Both the position numbers and the translations under genes were made by a program. 64,000 nucleotides of DNA, from NCBI RefSeq assembly GCF_025847235.1, contig NZ_JAOZEW010000010.1:62001-126000 (forward strand), read 5' to 3'. Shown piece by piece: positions 44,187 through 55,000 of the stretch; the stretch's first letter is position 1; each line of letters begins with the position of its first letter. The DNA is from Flavobacterium shii. GTDB lineage: Bacteria > Bacteroidota > Bacteroidia > Flavobacteriales > Flavobacteriaceae. The notes below the pieces were generated by a model. That model saw only the letters and a list, made by a program, of their open reading frames with translations, was not told the origin of the DNA and did no database searches.

Positions 44187-44690
44187 TTAATGTCTTCCGT
44201 GACCATTACCATGTCCTCTATCATGGTGATCATCATCATGATCATCACGGTCGTGACGATCGCGACGTTCATAACGATCTTTTTTGTAATAATCGTTGCG
44301 ATCTTTTTTATAGTAACCATATGTTTTTTGAGGTTTACCACGATACCCTTTGCAATATTGAACTCTGTGTTTGTCAAAATGTGAATAAGGAGTTCTACCA
44401 TGATAATCATTTAATACTACTTTATAACCTCCATATAAATCATAGTTTCTATATTGTCTTGGTAAGCGGCTTGATCTAATCCATTGTCCTCCGCCAAAAT
44501 AGATAAACTGTGAGGCACGTACATCATAATATGATTCAACGTCTGGTAAATAGTAGTATTCTGTTTCGGCATATCCTACAGGTCCCCATTGTGGTGGTGA
44601 ACCAATATTTACATTTATAGAAACTTGAGAGTGCATGGTACTTGAAATAAAAAGAAATATTCCGAAAGTAATAATTTTTAGTGTTTTCAT
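44187..44690 (-). CDS. Secreted protein with His/Asp/Arg-rich tail
   Basis: The 167 aa protein has a Sec signal peptide (STMHSQ, about residue 22), a tyrosine-rich middle part (about 40-125), and a C-terminal tail (about 127-167) of repeated K/R-D-H-Y patterns ending in HGNGHGRH. The tail could bind divalent metals. I recall similar secreted proteins in Bacteroidota, of unknown function. It is monocistronic. Confidence 0.75.
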   Translation of the reverse strand: MKTLKIITFGIFLFISSTMHSQVSINVNIGSPPQWGPVGYAETEYYYLPDVESYYDVRASQFIYFGGGQWIRSSRLPRQYRNYDLYGGYKVVLNDYHGRTPYSHFDKHRVQYCKGYRGKPQKTYGYYKKDRNDYYKKDRYERRDRHDRDDHDDDHHDRGHGNGHGRH

Positions 44691-44914
44691 TTTTTCTGGG
44701 GTTTTGGATTCTTATTTTAAATGTTGAAATGATTATTTATTTCGACATTTGATATGTGAAAACCAAAAGTTGTGCCACAAAAAGTTTTTTTAATACCATA
44801 TAAAGACAAATTTTAATGAAAGTAAAATAAAAACACTGATATATAGCGTATTATAGTCTATTTGTTTTTTGCTTTTTTTAATGAAAATATATAAGATGAG
44901 GGAATATTCTGTTC

Positions 44915-46738
44915 TTATTTATAGTTGACTATTTTTGGTTTTGCTAATTCAAATGTTTGCAATCCAAAATCGGTAGTTTGAAATGTATTTGTTTTAAAAA
45001 CATTGTCGCCTTGGTATGGAATCGACGGATAATAAGAGATAGAGAGCTGGAATGAACTAAAAACCAAATAGTCATTACTTATCAATAATCCCAGAGTTAC
45101 CTTGGAGTATGCTTTGTTTTTCATCATAGCATCTCCCGGACTTCCTAATACAGCAACGGTATAATTAAAAAACGGATTCATACGAAATCCCCAAATTGCA
45201 TGTGGTGCATAGGTTTGCGTTTGCAGTGACAATACCATCTTGCTGGTACCATATAAAGCAGCATTAAAGCCTTGTAGACCATTATTCTCATTTATATTAA
45301 GTTCATCACCTATAGAATCTACCCGATTGGCACCAATAATTAATGCAGGTTTTACAAATTGTCGTAATTTCCATTTTCCCATTTTTACTAAGTTTGTAAA
45401 ATAATTGGCTTCAAAAGTAAAAGCGCTTTGATATGTTTTGGATTGATGAAAGAAAGTTCCAAATTGAAAATCGGCACTTAAAAATCCCCATTTATAAAAA
45501 TTGCCAAAAGATGCCTGTGCCCCCAGATAAGGACGCCAAATACTATTTTTATATTGATACCCAGTTGTTATTCCGAAGATTCTACCGGTCGCAACATCTT
45601 CGGTAACACCATTTCTAAAGATATAAGTATCTTGTATAAATTCTCGTGTATTGATTCCGATTCCTGTCAGAAATAGTTTTTCATCCGAAAAGAAACTAAC
45701 AGGATCGTATTCAGGAGATGGTCTTTCGATGTAATCTACATTTAAGACGCGACCTGCTAGAATTAAATTTGTTTTTCTTTCTTTTTCTTTAAAAACAGAA
45801 AATGCTTTCCCCAACCATATATCCTGCGAATTGTATTTAAAAGTTTGAAATGCATAGCTCAAATCCGGAGCTTGCAAGCTATCTTTTCTAAATCGCTGAC
45901 CTATATACACACCACCTGCCCATCTGGTTAAAGGGGAGTAGAAAGGGCGTTCGAAATCAATACTTTTATTATAATTGTTATCCAGATCAATATTGTATTT
46001 TACTGTAGTACTAATAAAGGTATTTTTAATATTAGGAACCGTATAAGTTAAGTCGTTGGCATTTTGTCCATCAGAAAAACGATTTGTAAACTTATAATCC
46101 AGTTGCTGCCCCGTTCCAAAGAAATTTTTGTCTCTTATCCCTACACCAACCTGATTGCTTGAGATTGAAAACTTGGGGATATAGCTCCAGGAATCCAGAA
46201 CCCGAATAGTAACATCTACCGAATCGGACTGCACACCGGCTAATTGCTCGGTAATATCTACTGTATTAATGAATTTTTGTGCTCGAATAATACGCTCAGA
46301 TTCTTCGACTTTATAGGTGTTATAAGGGGTGTTTTTTTTGAATAATAGTAAATTACTAATTGCGAATTTTTTTGTCTTTAAGTGGAGTCGGTTTCCCGTT
46401 CTTTCTCCCCAATTTCTGGGTGTAATAGTTGTATCTTTTTCAGAATAACCAAAGGGATCTAATGTTATAATGGTAATCTTTCTTATAATTTTACCATCAT
46501 AATTTGTACTATCTATTTCTTTAATTACTTCTTTGTTTTTCTTAGTGCGGTTGGATTTAAAAACATAACGATGTAAGAAATTCGTAACCTTATGTCTCTT
46601 GGAATAGGATTTAATTTTAGAGTACATTTCTGTACTATCTTGTTTTGTGGTTTTGACCTGCGAAAAACTGCTTTGATAACAAAAGCATAGCAGAACAAAC
46701 AATAGATATGTTTTATATTGAAACATTTTTATTTTCAA
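44915..46738 (-). CDS. BamA/TamA-like outer-membrane beta-barrel protein
   Basis: The 607 aa protein has a Sec signal peptide (SSFSQ, about 27), a POTRA-like segment (about 140-195: YKVEESERIIRAQKFINTVDI then SVDVTIRVLDSW) and a C-terminal beta barrel (about 200-600). It belongs with the BamA/TamA/surface-antigen superfamily. It is too short for BamA itself. It is probably a single-POTRA assembly or translocation factor. Confidence 0.7.
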   Translation of the reverse strand: MKIKMFQYKTYLLFVLLCFCYQSSFSQVKTTKQDSTEMYSKIKSYSKRHKVTNFLHRYVFKSNRTKKNKEVIKEIDSTNYDGKIIRKITIITLDPFGYSEKDTTITPRNWGERTGNRLHLKTKKFAISNLLLFKKNTPYNTYKVEESERIIRAQKFINTVDITEQLAGVQSDSVDVTIRVLDSWSYIPKFSISSNQVGVGIRDKNFFGTGQQLDYKFTNRFSDGQNANDLTYTVPNIKNTFISTTVKYNIDLDNNYNKSIDFERPFYSPLTRWAGGVYIGQRFRKDSLQAPDLSYAFQTFKYNSQDIWLGKAFSVFKEKERKTNLILAGRVLNVDYIERPSPEYDPVSFFSDEKLFLTGIGINTREFIQDTYIFRNGVTEDVATGRIFGITTGYQYKNSIWRPYLGAQASFGNFYKWGFLSADFQFGTFFHQSKTYQSAFTFEANYFTNLVKMGKWKLRQFVKPALIIGANRVDSIGDELNINENNGLQGFNAALYGTSKMVLSLQTQTYAPHAIWGFRMNPFFNYTVAVLGSPGDAMMKNKAYSKVTLGLLISNDYLVFSSFQLSISYYPSIPYQGDNVFKTNTFQTTDFGLQTFELAKPKIVNYK

Positions 46739-47274
46739 GGTGGGTACTTTTATGAATTCATTTCGCGATATTCTATAAAACGATATTTATTCTATTCTGT
46801 TATTCTAGTTTTTAAATATTCCAATTATTTTTTTTAGGGATACCATTACCTAATAATAGATGCAAGCAAGTTTGGGAATCGTAATTTAATGTTTAAAAAG
46901 GGAAATACTGGTAGTAATATACCGAAATTACAAAGATTGATAATAATGATTTTATGATATTATCTCTAATATAAAAAAAGCTCCAATAGAAATTATACTT
47001 ATTAATATAAAGGAGGGGTTGACGTAAAAAGGCAATTTAATTGATTCCATAACTAATTTATTGAGATTAAAAAGCATTCCTGAACGGGTAATAAAAGCTA
47101 AGTTAAACAAATGTTATGCTTTATTTGTGCTTTTTAGTTCTACTTTTTGAAAATTAGGTTATAAAATCTCCATTAAAATTAAAACCATAAAGTCACTTAA
47201 GTAAATATAAGTTTTAAAAACACTTCACTTAAATGACCTTATATAATTTATATGATTAGCAATTTTTAAATCAT
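46739..47274. other. Intergenic region with long imperfect inverted repeat
   Basis: No gene is seen. Near its right end, 17-base arms (47187-47203 and 47226-47242, three mismatches) form a long hairpin. Because the MscS gene ends at 47275 on the minus strand, this probably helps terminate that operon, although no strong T tract follows. Confidence 0.5.
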
Positions 47275-47808
47275 TTAATCAAAAAACTCTTTGTCTTCAA
47301 ATTGAGCTGCAATAATCGAAATCCCTTTTTGCAGAAGCAAATTGTTGGGATAGATTATTTTTTCGCCTTCTTTGGTTTTTAAGCTTACATGGAAAGCATT
47401 TATATCCTCAATTTCGGCTTCGATAGGAAAATCTTTATCATGAATTTTTATAGAATCACCAATTTTAAATGGAAATGAAAAGAATAAAATGATTCCAGAT
47501 GTAATATTGCTTAAAATAGACCATTGTGCAAACATTGCCACACCAATAACTGTTGCAATAGAAGATACAGTAAGGAAAATATCTTGAGTTTGAACTCCCC
47601 AAATAACAAATAAGCCTATTATGAATAAGGTATTTGTGAGTAGATTAATGTACTTAATTATCAAATTGGTTCGGTGCTCCAAGAAGTGTTCTTTCTTGGC
47701 ATATTTTCGAATTATTTGGGTAATAACTACTCTTATCGAAACCATTATTACAATAAGGATTCCTGTTGCAAATATTTCTTTGGCATAATTGGTGAAAAAA
47801 GCAGTCAT
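47275..47808 (-). CDS. Small MscS-family mechanosensitive channel
   Basis: The 177 aa protein has three TM segments (about 12-30, 55-75, 78-110) and the MscS beta domain (about 110-170; FPFKIGDSIKIHDKD). It lacks the long C-terminal cage of E. coli MscS. It should act in osmotic relief. It is the last gene of the conserved row DUF2520-HAD-UbiA-Maf-MscS and starts 11 bases after the Maf stop. Confidence 0.85.
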   Translation of the reverse strand: MTAFFTNYAKEIFATGILIVIMVSIRVVITQIIRKYAKKEHFLEHRTNLIIKYINLLTNTLFIIGLFVIWGVQTQDIFLTVSSIATVIGVAMFAQWSILSNITSGIILFFSFPFKIGDSIKIHDKDFPIEAEIEDINAFHVSLKTKEGEKIIYPNNLLLQKGISIIAAQFEDKEFFD

Positions 47809-47819
47809 AATTCTATATT

Positions 47820-48404
47820 TTAATCTAATGTACTTAAATATTCATAAACTCTATGCGTAGGCAACCCCATAACATTGGTATAAGAGCCTTCTACCTTTGA
47901 AACTGCCATGAAACCAAACCATTCCTGGATACCGTATGCACCAGCTTTATCGTAGGGTTTATAGTTATCTATATAATATAAAATAGTCTCATCGCTTAAT
48001 TTGGTAAAGGTAACTTTTGTAGTTTCATTTATTACCATTGATTTCTCATTGGTAGTAAAACAAACTGAAGTTATAACATCGTGTGTTGTATCCGATAATG
48101 ATTTTAATATATTAAAAGCGTCTTCTTTATCTTTTGGTTTACCCAAAGCTTTATCGTTATGCCAAACAATGGTATCACTGGTAATCAGGATTTCGTTTGG
48201 TTTTAATTGTCCTTCAAAAGCACTGGCTTTAAGTTCGGCTAGATAATTTGTTATTTCGATTCCTTTTAGTTCTGGAGGATAAATTTCTTCAACGTCTTTT
48301 AATCGGATTTCGAAATCCAAATCCAAGTCTTTAAAAAATTGCTGACGTCTTGGCGAACCCGAAGCTAGTATTAAGGTATATTTTTCTAATTTTTGCTTAA
48401 GCAT
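47820..48404 (-). CDS. maf: Maf-type nucleotide pyrophosphatase
   Basis: The 194 aa protein is a Maf-like nucleoside triphosphate pyrophosphatase: LILASGSPRRQQFF (12-25) at the N-terminus, SDTIVW (about 76-81) and YDKAGAYGIQE (154-164) are the family blocks. These enzymes hydrolyse dTTP, UTP or modified nucleotides. Its start overlaps the prenyltransferase stop by 8 bases. Confidence 0.92.
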   Translation of the reverse strand: MLKQKLEKYTLILASGSPRRQQFFKDLDLDFEIRLKDVEEIYPPELKGIEITNYLAELKASAFEGQLKPNEILITSDTIVWHNDKALGKPKDKEDAFNILKSLSDTTHDVITSVCFTTNEKSMVINETTKVTFTKLSDETILYYIDNYKPYDKAGAYGIQEWFGFMAVSKVEGSYTNVMGLPTHRVYEYLSTLD

Positions 48405-49323
48405 TGTATTTAATATTAAGATTGATAACTAAGATAGATAGGATTCCGAAGAATAAAATCCATTTTAAAATAGAACTCAAGTCGTGAAATTCTTTCTTTG
48501 TTTTTGCCGTTATTATTTTTGCAATAAAATAAAGCAGCGGAGCAAGTACAAATACAAAGGCATATAGGGTAACGATGTAAAGATTATTGGCTACAAAATA
48601 GTTATTGATATAAATTAACAATGAAACTACGGGAATGATTGCCAAAGCAAAAACAATTTTGGCAGTTCGATCAGCTCCAATTGCAATAGGTAACGTATTC
48701 ATTCCTTGGTTATAATCGCCATTTACGTCTTCGATATCTTTTACAATTTCACGTATGAAATTAATCATAAAAGCAAATATTGCATAATCCAAAAGTATGG
48801 AGAACAAACTCGTCATTTGCGCTCTGTTAGCCATATCGGTAGCAGGAAATATGTCGAAAACTCCAATTATTATAACGCTAAAAGACAATAGTAAAGCAAC
48901 AACGATATTCCCCAAAATCATAATTTGTTTTAGTGTCGTCGCATAAAAATAAAGACTGGCAGCAACCAGAATAAAAACTGTTGCAAAACCAGGTCTCATA
49001 ATTATATTCGATAAGTAAAAACCTATTGCAACGCCAGTAATATTAAGAGCAACATATATATTATAAGTAGCAGTTTCGGAGATACTCTTGCCAACGACAA
49101 CATCGTTTGGTTTATTTATTAAGTCGGTCTCCTGGTCAAAAATATTATTAATAACATATCCCGCAGCAGCAATTAAAACCGTGCTTAAAACCAATAAGCC
49201 ATATTGCCAATCGGCTAATGCCAATGGTATATTTTGCAATTTTAAGAAACCATACCGAAATAGTATTTGCATGAAAGCAAGCATCAATAGGTTTTGGTAG
49301 CGAATGAGTTTGAGGTATTTCAT
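48397..49323 (-). CDS. UbiA-family prenyltransferase
   Basis: The 308 aa membrane protein has 8-9 TM segments and the UbiA aspartate motif NNIFDQETDLINKP (about 60-73; Asp64 and Asp68), with a second acidic motif near IVKDIEDVNGDYNQG (about 193-207). It resembles the geranylgeranylglycerol-phosphate synthase-like group common in Bacteroidota. The acceptor lipid cannot be told from sequence. Confidence 0.85.
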   Translation of the reverse strand: MKYLKLIRYQNLLMLAFMQILFRYGFLKLQNIPLALADWQYGLLVLSTVLIAAAGYVINNIFDQETDLINKPNDVVVGKSISETATYNIYVALNITGVAIGFYLSNIIMRPGFATVFILVAASLYFYATTLKQIMILGNIVVALLLSFSVIIIGVFDIFPATDMANRAQMTSLFSILLDYAIFAFMINFIREIVKDIEDVNGDYNQGMNTLPIAIGADRTAKIVFALAIIPVVSLLIYINNYFVANNLYIVTLYAFVFVLAPLLYFIAKIITAKTKKEFHDLSSILKWILFFGILSILVINLNIKYNA

Positions 49324-49324
49324 T

Positions 49325-49552
49325 TTTTTTTAAGGTTCTGAGGAGCTAAGTAACAATCCCGAAGCTTCGGGACAAAGGTTTTTTGTAGAGGCGCACCGCA
49401 GTGCGTCTTTCTAAGTTCGAAAGTTCTAAGTGGCAAAGGTTTTTAAAGGTTTAAACGCAAGACTTAAATCTTGTTTCTTTAAGTCTTACATCTATCATCT
49501 TTCATCTTTCATCTACCTATTTACAATTAACAATCAATAATTAACAATTAAA
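49325..49552. repeat. Intergenic repeats
   Basis: Reverse-oriented relatives of the ACCTTAG family (AAGGTTCTGAGGAGCTAAG near 49331) are mixed with AGTTCTAAGTGGCAAAGG-type text, a GC-rich stretch (GGCGCACCGCAGTGCGTC near 49391) and ATCTTTCATCTTTCATC short repeats near 49496. No gene is present. Confidence 0.55.
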
Positions 49553-50080
49553 TTAATCGTGTTTCCCATTAAAATGCTCCATCCATTTCCCTTGTACCTT
49601 CATGACTTGTTCGATTACGTCGCGTGCCGAACCTTTTCCTCCTTTTACGTGTGAGATATAACGAGATATTGTTTTTATCTCTGGGCTAGCATCTTGAGGG
49701 CAAGTAGGTAATCCTACCAATTTCATTACATGATAATCTGGGATATCATCGCCCATGTATAATACTTGCTCAGGATTGATATTGTATAATTCGGTATATT
49801 CTTTAAAAGTTTCTACTTTGTCGGGAGTTCCCAAATGGATATCTGTAATTCCAAGATTACGTAATCGTATGCGTACACCTTCATTGCTTCCTCCAGAAAT
49901 AATACATACATTATACCCACTTTCTACAGCCGCTTTCATAGCATAACCATCACGTATATTCATTGTGCGAAGAATTTCTCCTTCATTGGTTACAAAAACC
50001 GAACTATCTGTAAGTACTCCGTCAACATCAAAAATAAAAGTAGTGATGTCGTTCATTATTTCTTTATAACTTTTTGCCAT
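49553..50080 (-). CDS. KdsC-like HAD phosphatase
   Basis: The 175 aa protein is a cap-less HAD phosphatase of the 3-deoxy-D-manno-octulosonate 8-phosphate phosphatase type: FIFDVDGVLTDSSV (12-25) and YMGDDIPDYHVM (about 106-117) are the signature blocks, and the length is right for KdsC (about 170-190). It probably feeds lipopolysaccharide synthesis. It overlaps the DUF2520 gene by 17 bases. Confidence 0.85.
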   Translation of the reverse strand: MAKSYKEIMNDITTFIFDVDGVLTDSSVFVTNEGEILRTMNIRDGYAMKAAVESGYNVCIISGGSNEGVRIRLRNLGITDIHLGTPDKVETFKEYTELYNINPEQVLYMGDDIPDYHVMKLVGLPTCPQDASPEIKTISRYISHVKGGKGSARDVIEQVMKVQGKWMEHFNGKHD

Positions 50081-50825
50081 TATTTTGTATAGATTTTGTT
50101 AGTAATGCGTATATTTTTTTTTGATTTTCATCTGATAAATAACTCAAATGCGCCTCGATTGTTGTTGTGTCATTTCGTTTTGCTGGGCCAGTTTGAGCAT
50201 CAATAGGCGAAAGGGTATTGATTTTATTGGCAGTTTCGGCTATTAAAGGCTTTAGGATTTCAAAAGAAACCTTATGTTCCTCGCAAATTTCCTGCCCGAT
50301 TTGGTATAAATGATTGGTGAAATTATTCACAAAAACGGCAGCAACATGTAATGCTTTGCGTTGCTCGGAACTGATTGCGTAAACAGCATCCGAAATGCTT
50401 TTGGCAACGGTTTCAAGCACTAAATAATCAGTTTTATTTTCGGCTTCCAGACAGAGTGGAATAACCTTAAAATTGACTTCTTTATTTTTGGTAAATGTTT
50501 GTAAAGGATAGAAAACACCTCTTCGGTTTTTTGCATTAATAGCATGTAATGAAGCAGTTCCCGAAGTATGAACTACCAATTTATTTTTAAATGGTAATTG
50601 TTCTGAAACAGTCAAAATAGCATCATCTGAAACGGCAATAATATACAAATCGGCTTCTTTTAAAAGAGCAATATCAGTTACAATTTTACTGGAATCGAGT
50701 AGAGGAGAAATAACCTTTTTTGTTCTGGAATATACCTCAATAAGCTCAATCGCACTGTTTTTTGCGAAAGCATTTATTAAATGTTGTGACACATTTCCGG
50801 AGCCAATTAGTGTTATTTTAATCAT
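50064..50825 (-). CDS. Rossmann/DUF2520 protein
   Basis: The 253 aa protein has a Rossmann nucleotide-binding N-terminus (ITLIGSGNVSQHLINAF, 3-19) and a C-terminal DUF2520 domain (about 125-245; the helix HVAAVFVNNFTNHLY is typical). It resembles F420-dependent or dehydrogenase-like proteins related to pyrroline reductases. The substrate is unknown. It heads the row with the KdsC-like gene. Confidence 0.85.
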   Translation of the reverse strand: MIKITLIGSGNVSQHLINAFAKNSAIELIEVYSRTKKVISPLLDSSKIVTDIALLKEADLYIIAVSDDAILTVSEQLPFKNKLVVHTSGTASLHAINAKNRRGVFYPLQTFTKNKEVNFKVIPLCLEAENKTDYLVLETVAKSISDAVYAISSEQRKALHVAAVFVNNFTNHLYQIGQEICEEHKVSFEILKPLIAETANKINTLSPIDAQTGPAKRNDTTTIEAHLSYLSDENQKKIYALLTKSIQNNGKKL

Positions 50826-50937
50826 ATTGCAAAATTAGCATTTTTTTGAAGAGAATTAGTCTTGATTTTTTAGGATATTTTTTTTGTCTTTGTATTTCAA
50901 ATATAGAATAGATCAATACGACACTTGCTTTTATTTT

Positions 50938-50945
50938 TATATTTG
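50938..50945 (+). promoter_or_regulatory. Candidate -7 element of the VGIGT protein gene
   Basis: TATATTTG matches TAnnTTTG 20 bases before the start at 50966. A -33 box at the usual distance is unclear. Confidence 0.35.
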
Positions 50946-50965
50946 TAGGAAATAAATTTAAAATA

Positions 50966-51943
50966 ATGAAAAAAATAATTACCCTAGTTGCTATCTTGTT
51001 TATTACTTCACATGCTTTCTCACAACAAATAGAAAATGGATTTTCTCCTCAAATAACTGATTTCTCTGTCCCAATTGGCTCGGGAGCTTATAGTGGTTCT
51101 AATGCTATAGGATCAAATCCTGATAAAAGTTTTCAAGACAGCTGGCAACATTTATTGGTCGTTAGACATCCAAATACAAATAATAATCATCAATTACAGA
51201 TTTCTTCATCTATGAGCCAAAATGATAAGTTATATTTTAGGAAATTATCTTCTGGGAGTCCTATTGCAGTAAATTCAGATTGGTATGAAGTAGCAACTCG
51301 AGGAACTAATACTTTTACTGGAAGTCAGAGTATTGATGGTAATGTTGGAATTGGAACTACTAATCCTTTAAATGGTTTGCATATTTTTAAGCAGAATGAT
51401 TTTAATGGTGGTTCAATAAGATTTGGCCATAGTAATTCATCGGATGCTCTTTTAAGTTTTGGATGGAATAATTCAACTTCTGACGATGCTTTCAAACTGT
51501 CTTATAGTTCTCATAATTCAGTATCAAATATTATAGACTTATTGACAATTGGAATAAATGGTAACGTAGGTATCGGTACAACAAAACCAAATAACAAACT
51601 AGATGTAAACGGTACAATTCATTCCAAAGAAGTAAAAGTAGATTTGGAAGGTTGGTCATGGCCAGATTTTGTGTTTAAAAAAGAATATAATTTGCCAACA
51701 CTTGAAGAAGTAGAAAGACATATTAATGAAAAAGGACACTTAGAAAATATTCCTAGCGAAGATGAGGTTTTAAAAAACGGAATAAATTTAGGAGAAATGA
51801 ATGCTAAACTCTTGCAGAAAATAGAAGAATTGACATTATATTCAATTCAGCAATCAAAAGAAATTCAGACTTTAAAAGATGAAAATAAGTCTTTTAAATT
51901 GCTTTCCGAAAGAGTTTCAAGAATTGAACAGCAACAAAAATAA
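50966..51943 (+). CDS. Secreted tail-fibre-like protein with VGIGT repeats
   Basis: The 325 aa protein has a Sec signal peptide (SHAFSQ, about 20), two NVGIGTTxP repeats (about 129 and 201; typical of Bacteroidota fibre-like surface proteins) and a C-terminal helical region with heptads (about 270-325). The segment between them (WPDFVFKKEYNLPTLEEVERHIN) recurs in such proteins before the coiled coil. The function is likely surface adhesion or fibre assembly; this is inference. Confidence 0.82.
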   Translation: MKKIITLVAILFITSHAFSQQIENGFSPQITDFSVPIGSGAYSGSNAIGSNPDKSFQDSWQHLLVVRHPNTNNNHQLQISSSMSQNDKLYFRKLSSGSPIAVNSDWYEVATRGTNTFTGSQSIDGNVGIGTTNPLNGLHIFKQNDFNGGSIRFGHSNSSDALLSFGWNNSTSDDAFKLSYSSHNSVSNIIDLLTIGINGNVGIGTTKPNNKLDVNGTIHSKEVKVDLEGWSWPDFVFKKEYNLPTLEEVERHINEKGHLENIPSEDEVLKNGINLGEMNAKLLQKIEELTLYSIQQSKEIQTLKDENKSFKLLSERVSRIEQQQK

Positions 51944-52059
51944 TGGCATTCTATAATTTATAAGTATAAACGTATGTTTTTGCGGATTTGATCTAAAATG
52001 GTAGCTGCTTTTTGGATTTTATTAACAAATTCACGAATATCTGAATCAACATTTTTAAG

Positions 52060-52067
52060 TACTTTTG
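52060..52067 (+). promoter_or_regulatory. Candidate -7 element of ccsBA
   Basis: TACTTTTG matches TAnnTTTG, 31 bases before the start at 52098. Confidence 0.35.
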
Positions 52068-52097
52068 TGCCACTTTATAAAATGTAATTCCTTACTG

Positions 52098-55000
52098 ATG
52101 GATAAAAAAATATTCTCCTTTTTGTTTTCTACACGATTAATGGCTGTCCTTTTTTTAACATTTGCAATTGCAATGGGAGTCGGGACCTTTATTGAAAGTA
52201 AATACAATACCGATACTGCACGAATTTTTATATACAACTCTTGGTGGTTTGAGGCTATAATGGTTTTCTTTCTGATCAATTTCTTCGGAAATATCAAAAG
52301 ATACCAATTACACAAAAAAGAAAAATGGGCTACCTTAATACTCCATTTGGCTTTTATATTTATCCTTTTAGGAGCTTTTATAACCCGTTATATTAGTTAT
52401 GAAGGAATGATGCCAATTCGCGAAGGCGCTACCGAAAATCAAATATATTCAGATAAAACATTCCTTACTGTTTTTGTAGATGGTGAGCGTAAAGGCGAAA
52501 TGAAACGTCGTGTTTTTGAGAAGAACTTGTTATTATCTCCAGTTGCCAACAACGATTTTACGATTTCGGGTAAGTTTGATGAAACACCTTTTGAGGTAGA
52601 ATATGAAAACTTTATCATGGGAGCTAAAGAGGTTGTGAAGCCAGATGCGAACGGTATTGTATATTTAAAATTAGTAGAGGCTGGTTCAGGCGGACGTGAA
52701 GAGCATTTCCTTAAAGATGGAGAAGTTCAGAACATTCATAATGTTTTATTTGCATTAAATAAACCTACAGAAGGCGCTATAAATATCAATACAAAAGGAG
52801 AAGCTTATACAATACAAACTCCTTTTGAAGGAGATTTTATGCGTATGGCAGATAAATTTAAAGGAAAAGTAACCAAGGATAATGTGCAGCCTTTAATGAT
52901 GCGTTCCTTATATAGTATTGGTGATATCCGTATCGTTTTCCCGGATCCTGCTATAAAAGGTGTTATTGCCTATGAGTCTAATAATGATTACAAAGCCAAA
53001 ACTCACGAAGATGCTTTGGTTGTAAAATTAAAAGCCGAAGGACAAGAAAAAGAAGTAACGTTATTAGGATCTAAAGGTAAAATTGGAGATTTTAAAACGG
53101 TAAGAATTGCCGATAAAGATTATACTTTTTTCTACGGAAGTAAAGCCTATGTATTGCCATTCAAGATTAAATTGAATGATTTTATTGCTCAAAAATACCC
53201 AGGAACCGAGAAAAGTTATTCTTCTTTTGAGAGTAAAGTTACCGTTATTGATTCTACAGAAAAATTTGATGCCAGAATTTATATGAACCACGTATTAGAT
53301 TATAAAGGATATAGATTCTTCCAGTCTTCATTTGATCCGGACGAAAAAGGAACAGTATTATCTGTGAACCACGATTTCTGGGGAACTTCTATAACTTATT
53401 TAGGATATTTCATGTTGTTCTTTGGATTAATGGCAATCATGTTTACGAAACATTCTCGTTTTGCCGACTTAAAACGCAAACTGGAAGTTGTAAAAAATAA
53501 AAAAGCAAAACTAATAACTATTTTAGTGTTAATGTTGAGCTTTAACGGATTTGCACAAGAACAACATGATCACGACCACGCAGATGGTCACGATCATGCT
53601 GCCGAAAGTGCAGCGCCAGTGCCAGACGATCACGATCATGCAGCACATAGTACAGATCCGAATAATCATGCCAATCATGTTACAAGACCTCCAAGTGCAA
53701 AGCAACTCGATTCATTAATAAATGTTTATAAAGCACCAGAAGCCCATGCTGCCAAATTTGGACGTTTGATTATTCAGGATGCTGGAGGAAGAATGAAGCC
53801 TATTAATACTTTCTCATCAGAATTGTTGAGAAAAGTAAGCCATAGTGATACTTATAACGGAATGAATTCAGACCAAGTATTCTTGTCTATGACACAATAC
53901 GCTCAGATCTGGATCGAAATTCCAATTATATACATTAAATCTGGAAATGATAGCATTCGTAAAATTATCGGAATTGATAAAGAAGCAAAATTTGCTCCGT
54001 TTATTAAATTCTTTGATGAAAAAGGAAACTATAAATTATCACCTTATTTAGATGCAGCTTATAAAGCGGCAAATCCTAATCAATTTGAGAAAGATTTTAT
54101 CGAAACCGATAAAAAAGTAAACTTAATGGAATCGGCTTTAAGCGGGAGTATCTTAAAGATTTTCCCGATGCCAAATGATCCAAATAACAAATGGATCTCC
54201 TATCTGGAAATTAGCCATGCAGGTTTAAAAGGGATGGACGAAACCTATGTAAAGCAAATTTTACCAATGTATTTTGCGGCTTTAAACAACGCTTCGATTT
54301 CTAAAGATTATAAGCAAGCCGATGAATTACTGGAAAGCATCAATGGTTTCCAAAAGAAATTTGGAAGTAAAGTGCGTCCAAGTGAAGAAAAGATAACATC
54401 GGAATTATTGTATAACAAATACGATGTGTTCAAGAACCTATCTTATTGGTACATTACAGCTTCAATCCTGATGCTTATTTTTACAATTCTGAATATCTTT
54501 TTTGAGAAAAAAGCATTGCGTATTACAGTTAATGCTTTCCATATAATTATCGGAGCTTTATTTGGATTACATACATTAGGATTAATTGCACGTTGGTACA
54601 TTTCAGGACATGCACCATGGAGTAATGCTTACGAGTCTATTATTTATGTAGCTTGGGCAACAATGTTCTTTGGATTGGCATTTGATATAAAATCTAAACT
54701 TACGGTAGCATCATCAGCATTTGTAACTGCAATGATTTTAATGGCAGCTTACATGAACTGGATTGACCCGGAAATAGCCAATTTACAGCCAGTTCTTAAC
54801 TCATACTGGTTAATGATACACGTGGCAGTTATTGTAGCTAGTTACGGTCCATTTGCATTAGGAATGATATTAGGATTTGTTTCATTGGTGTTGATTTTCT
54901 TTACCAATAAAAATAATAAAGCCAAAATGGATTTAAACATCCAGGAGATTACATATATTAACGAAATGGCATTAACGATAGGACTTATTATGCTTACCAT

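Noticed and set aside
44180..44479. His-rich ORF on the plus strand
   Set aside because: It is antisense to the His/Asp-tail protein. The His/Asp codons (CAT, GAT, CAC) read similarly on both strands, which explains the composition.
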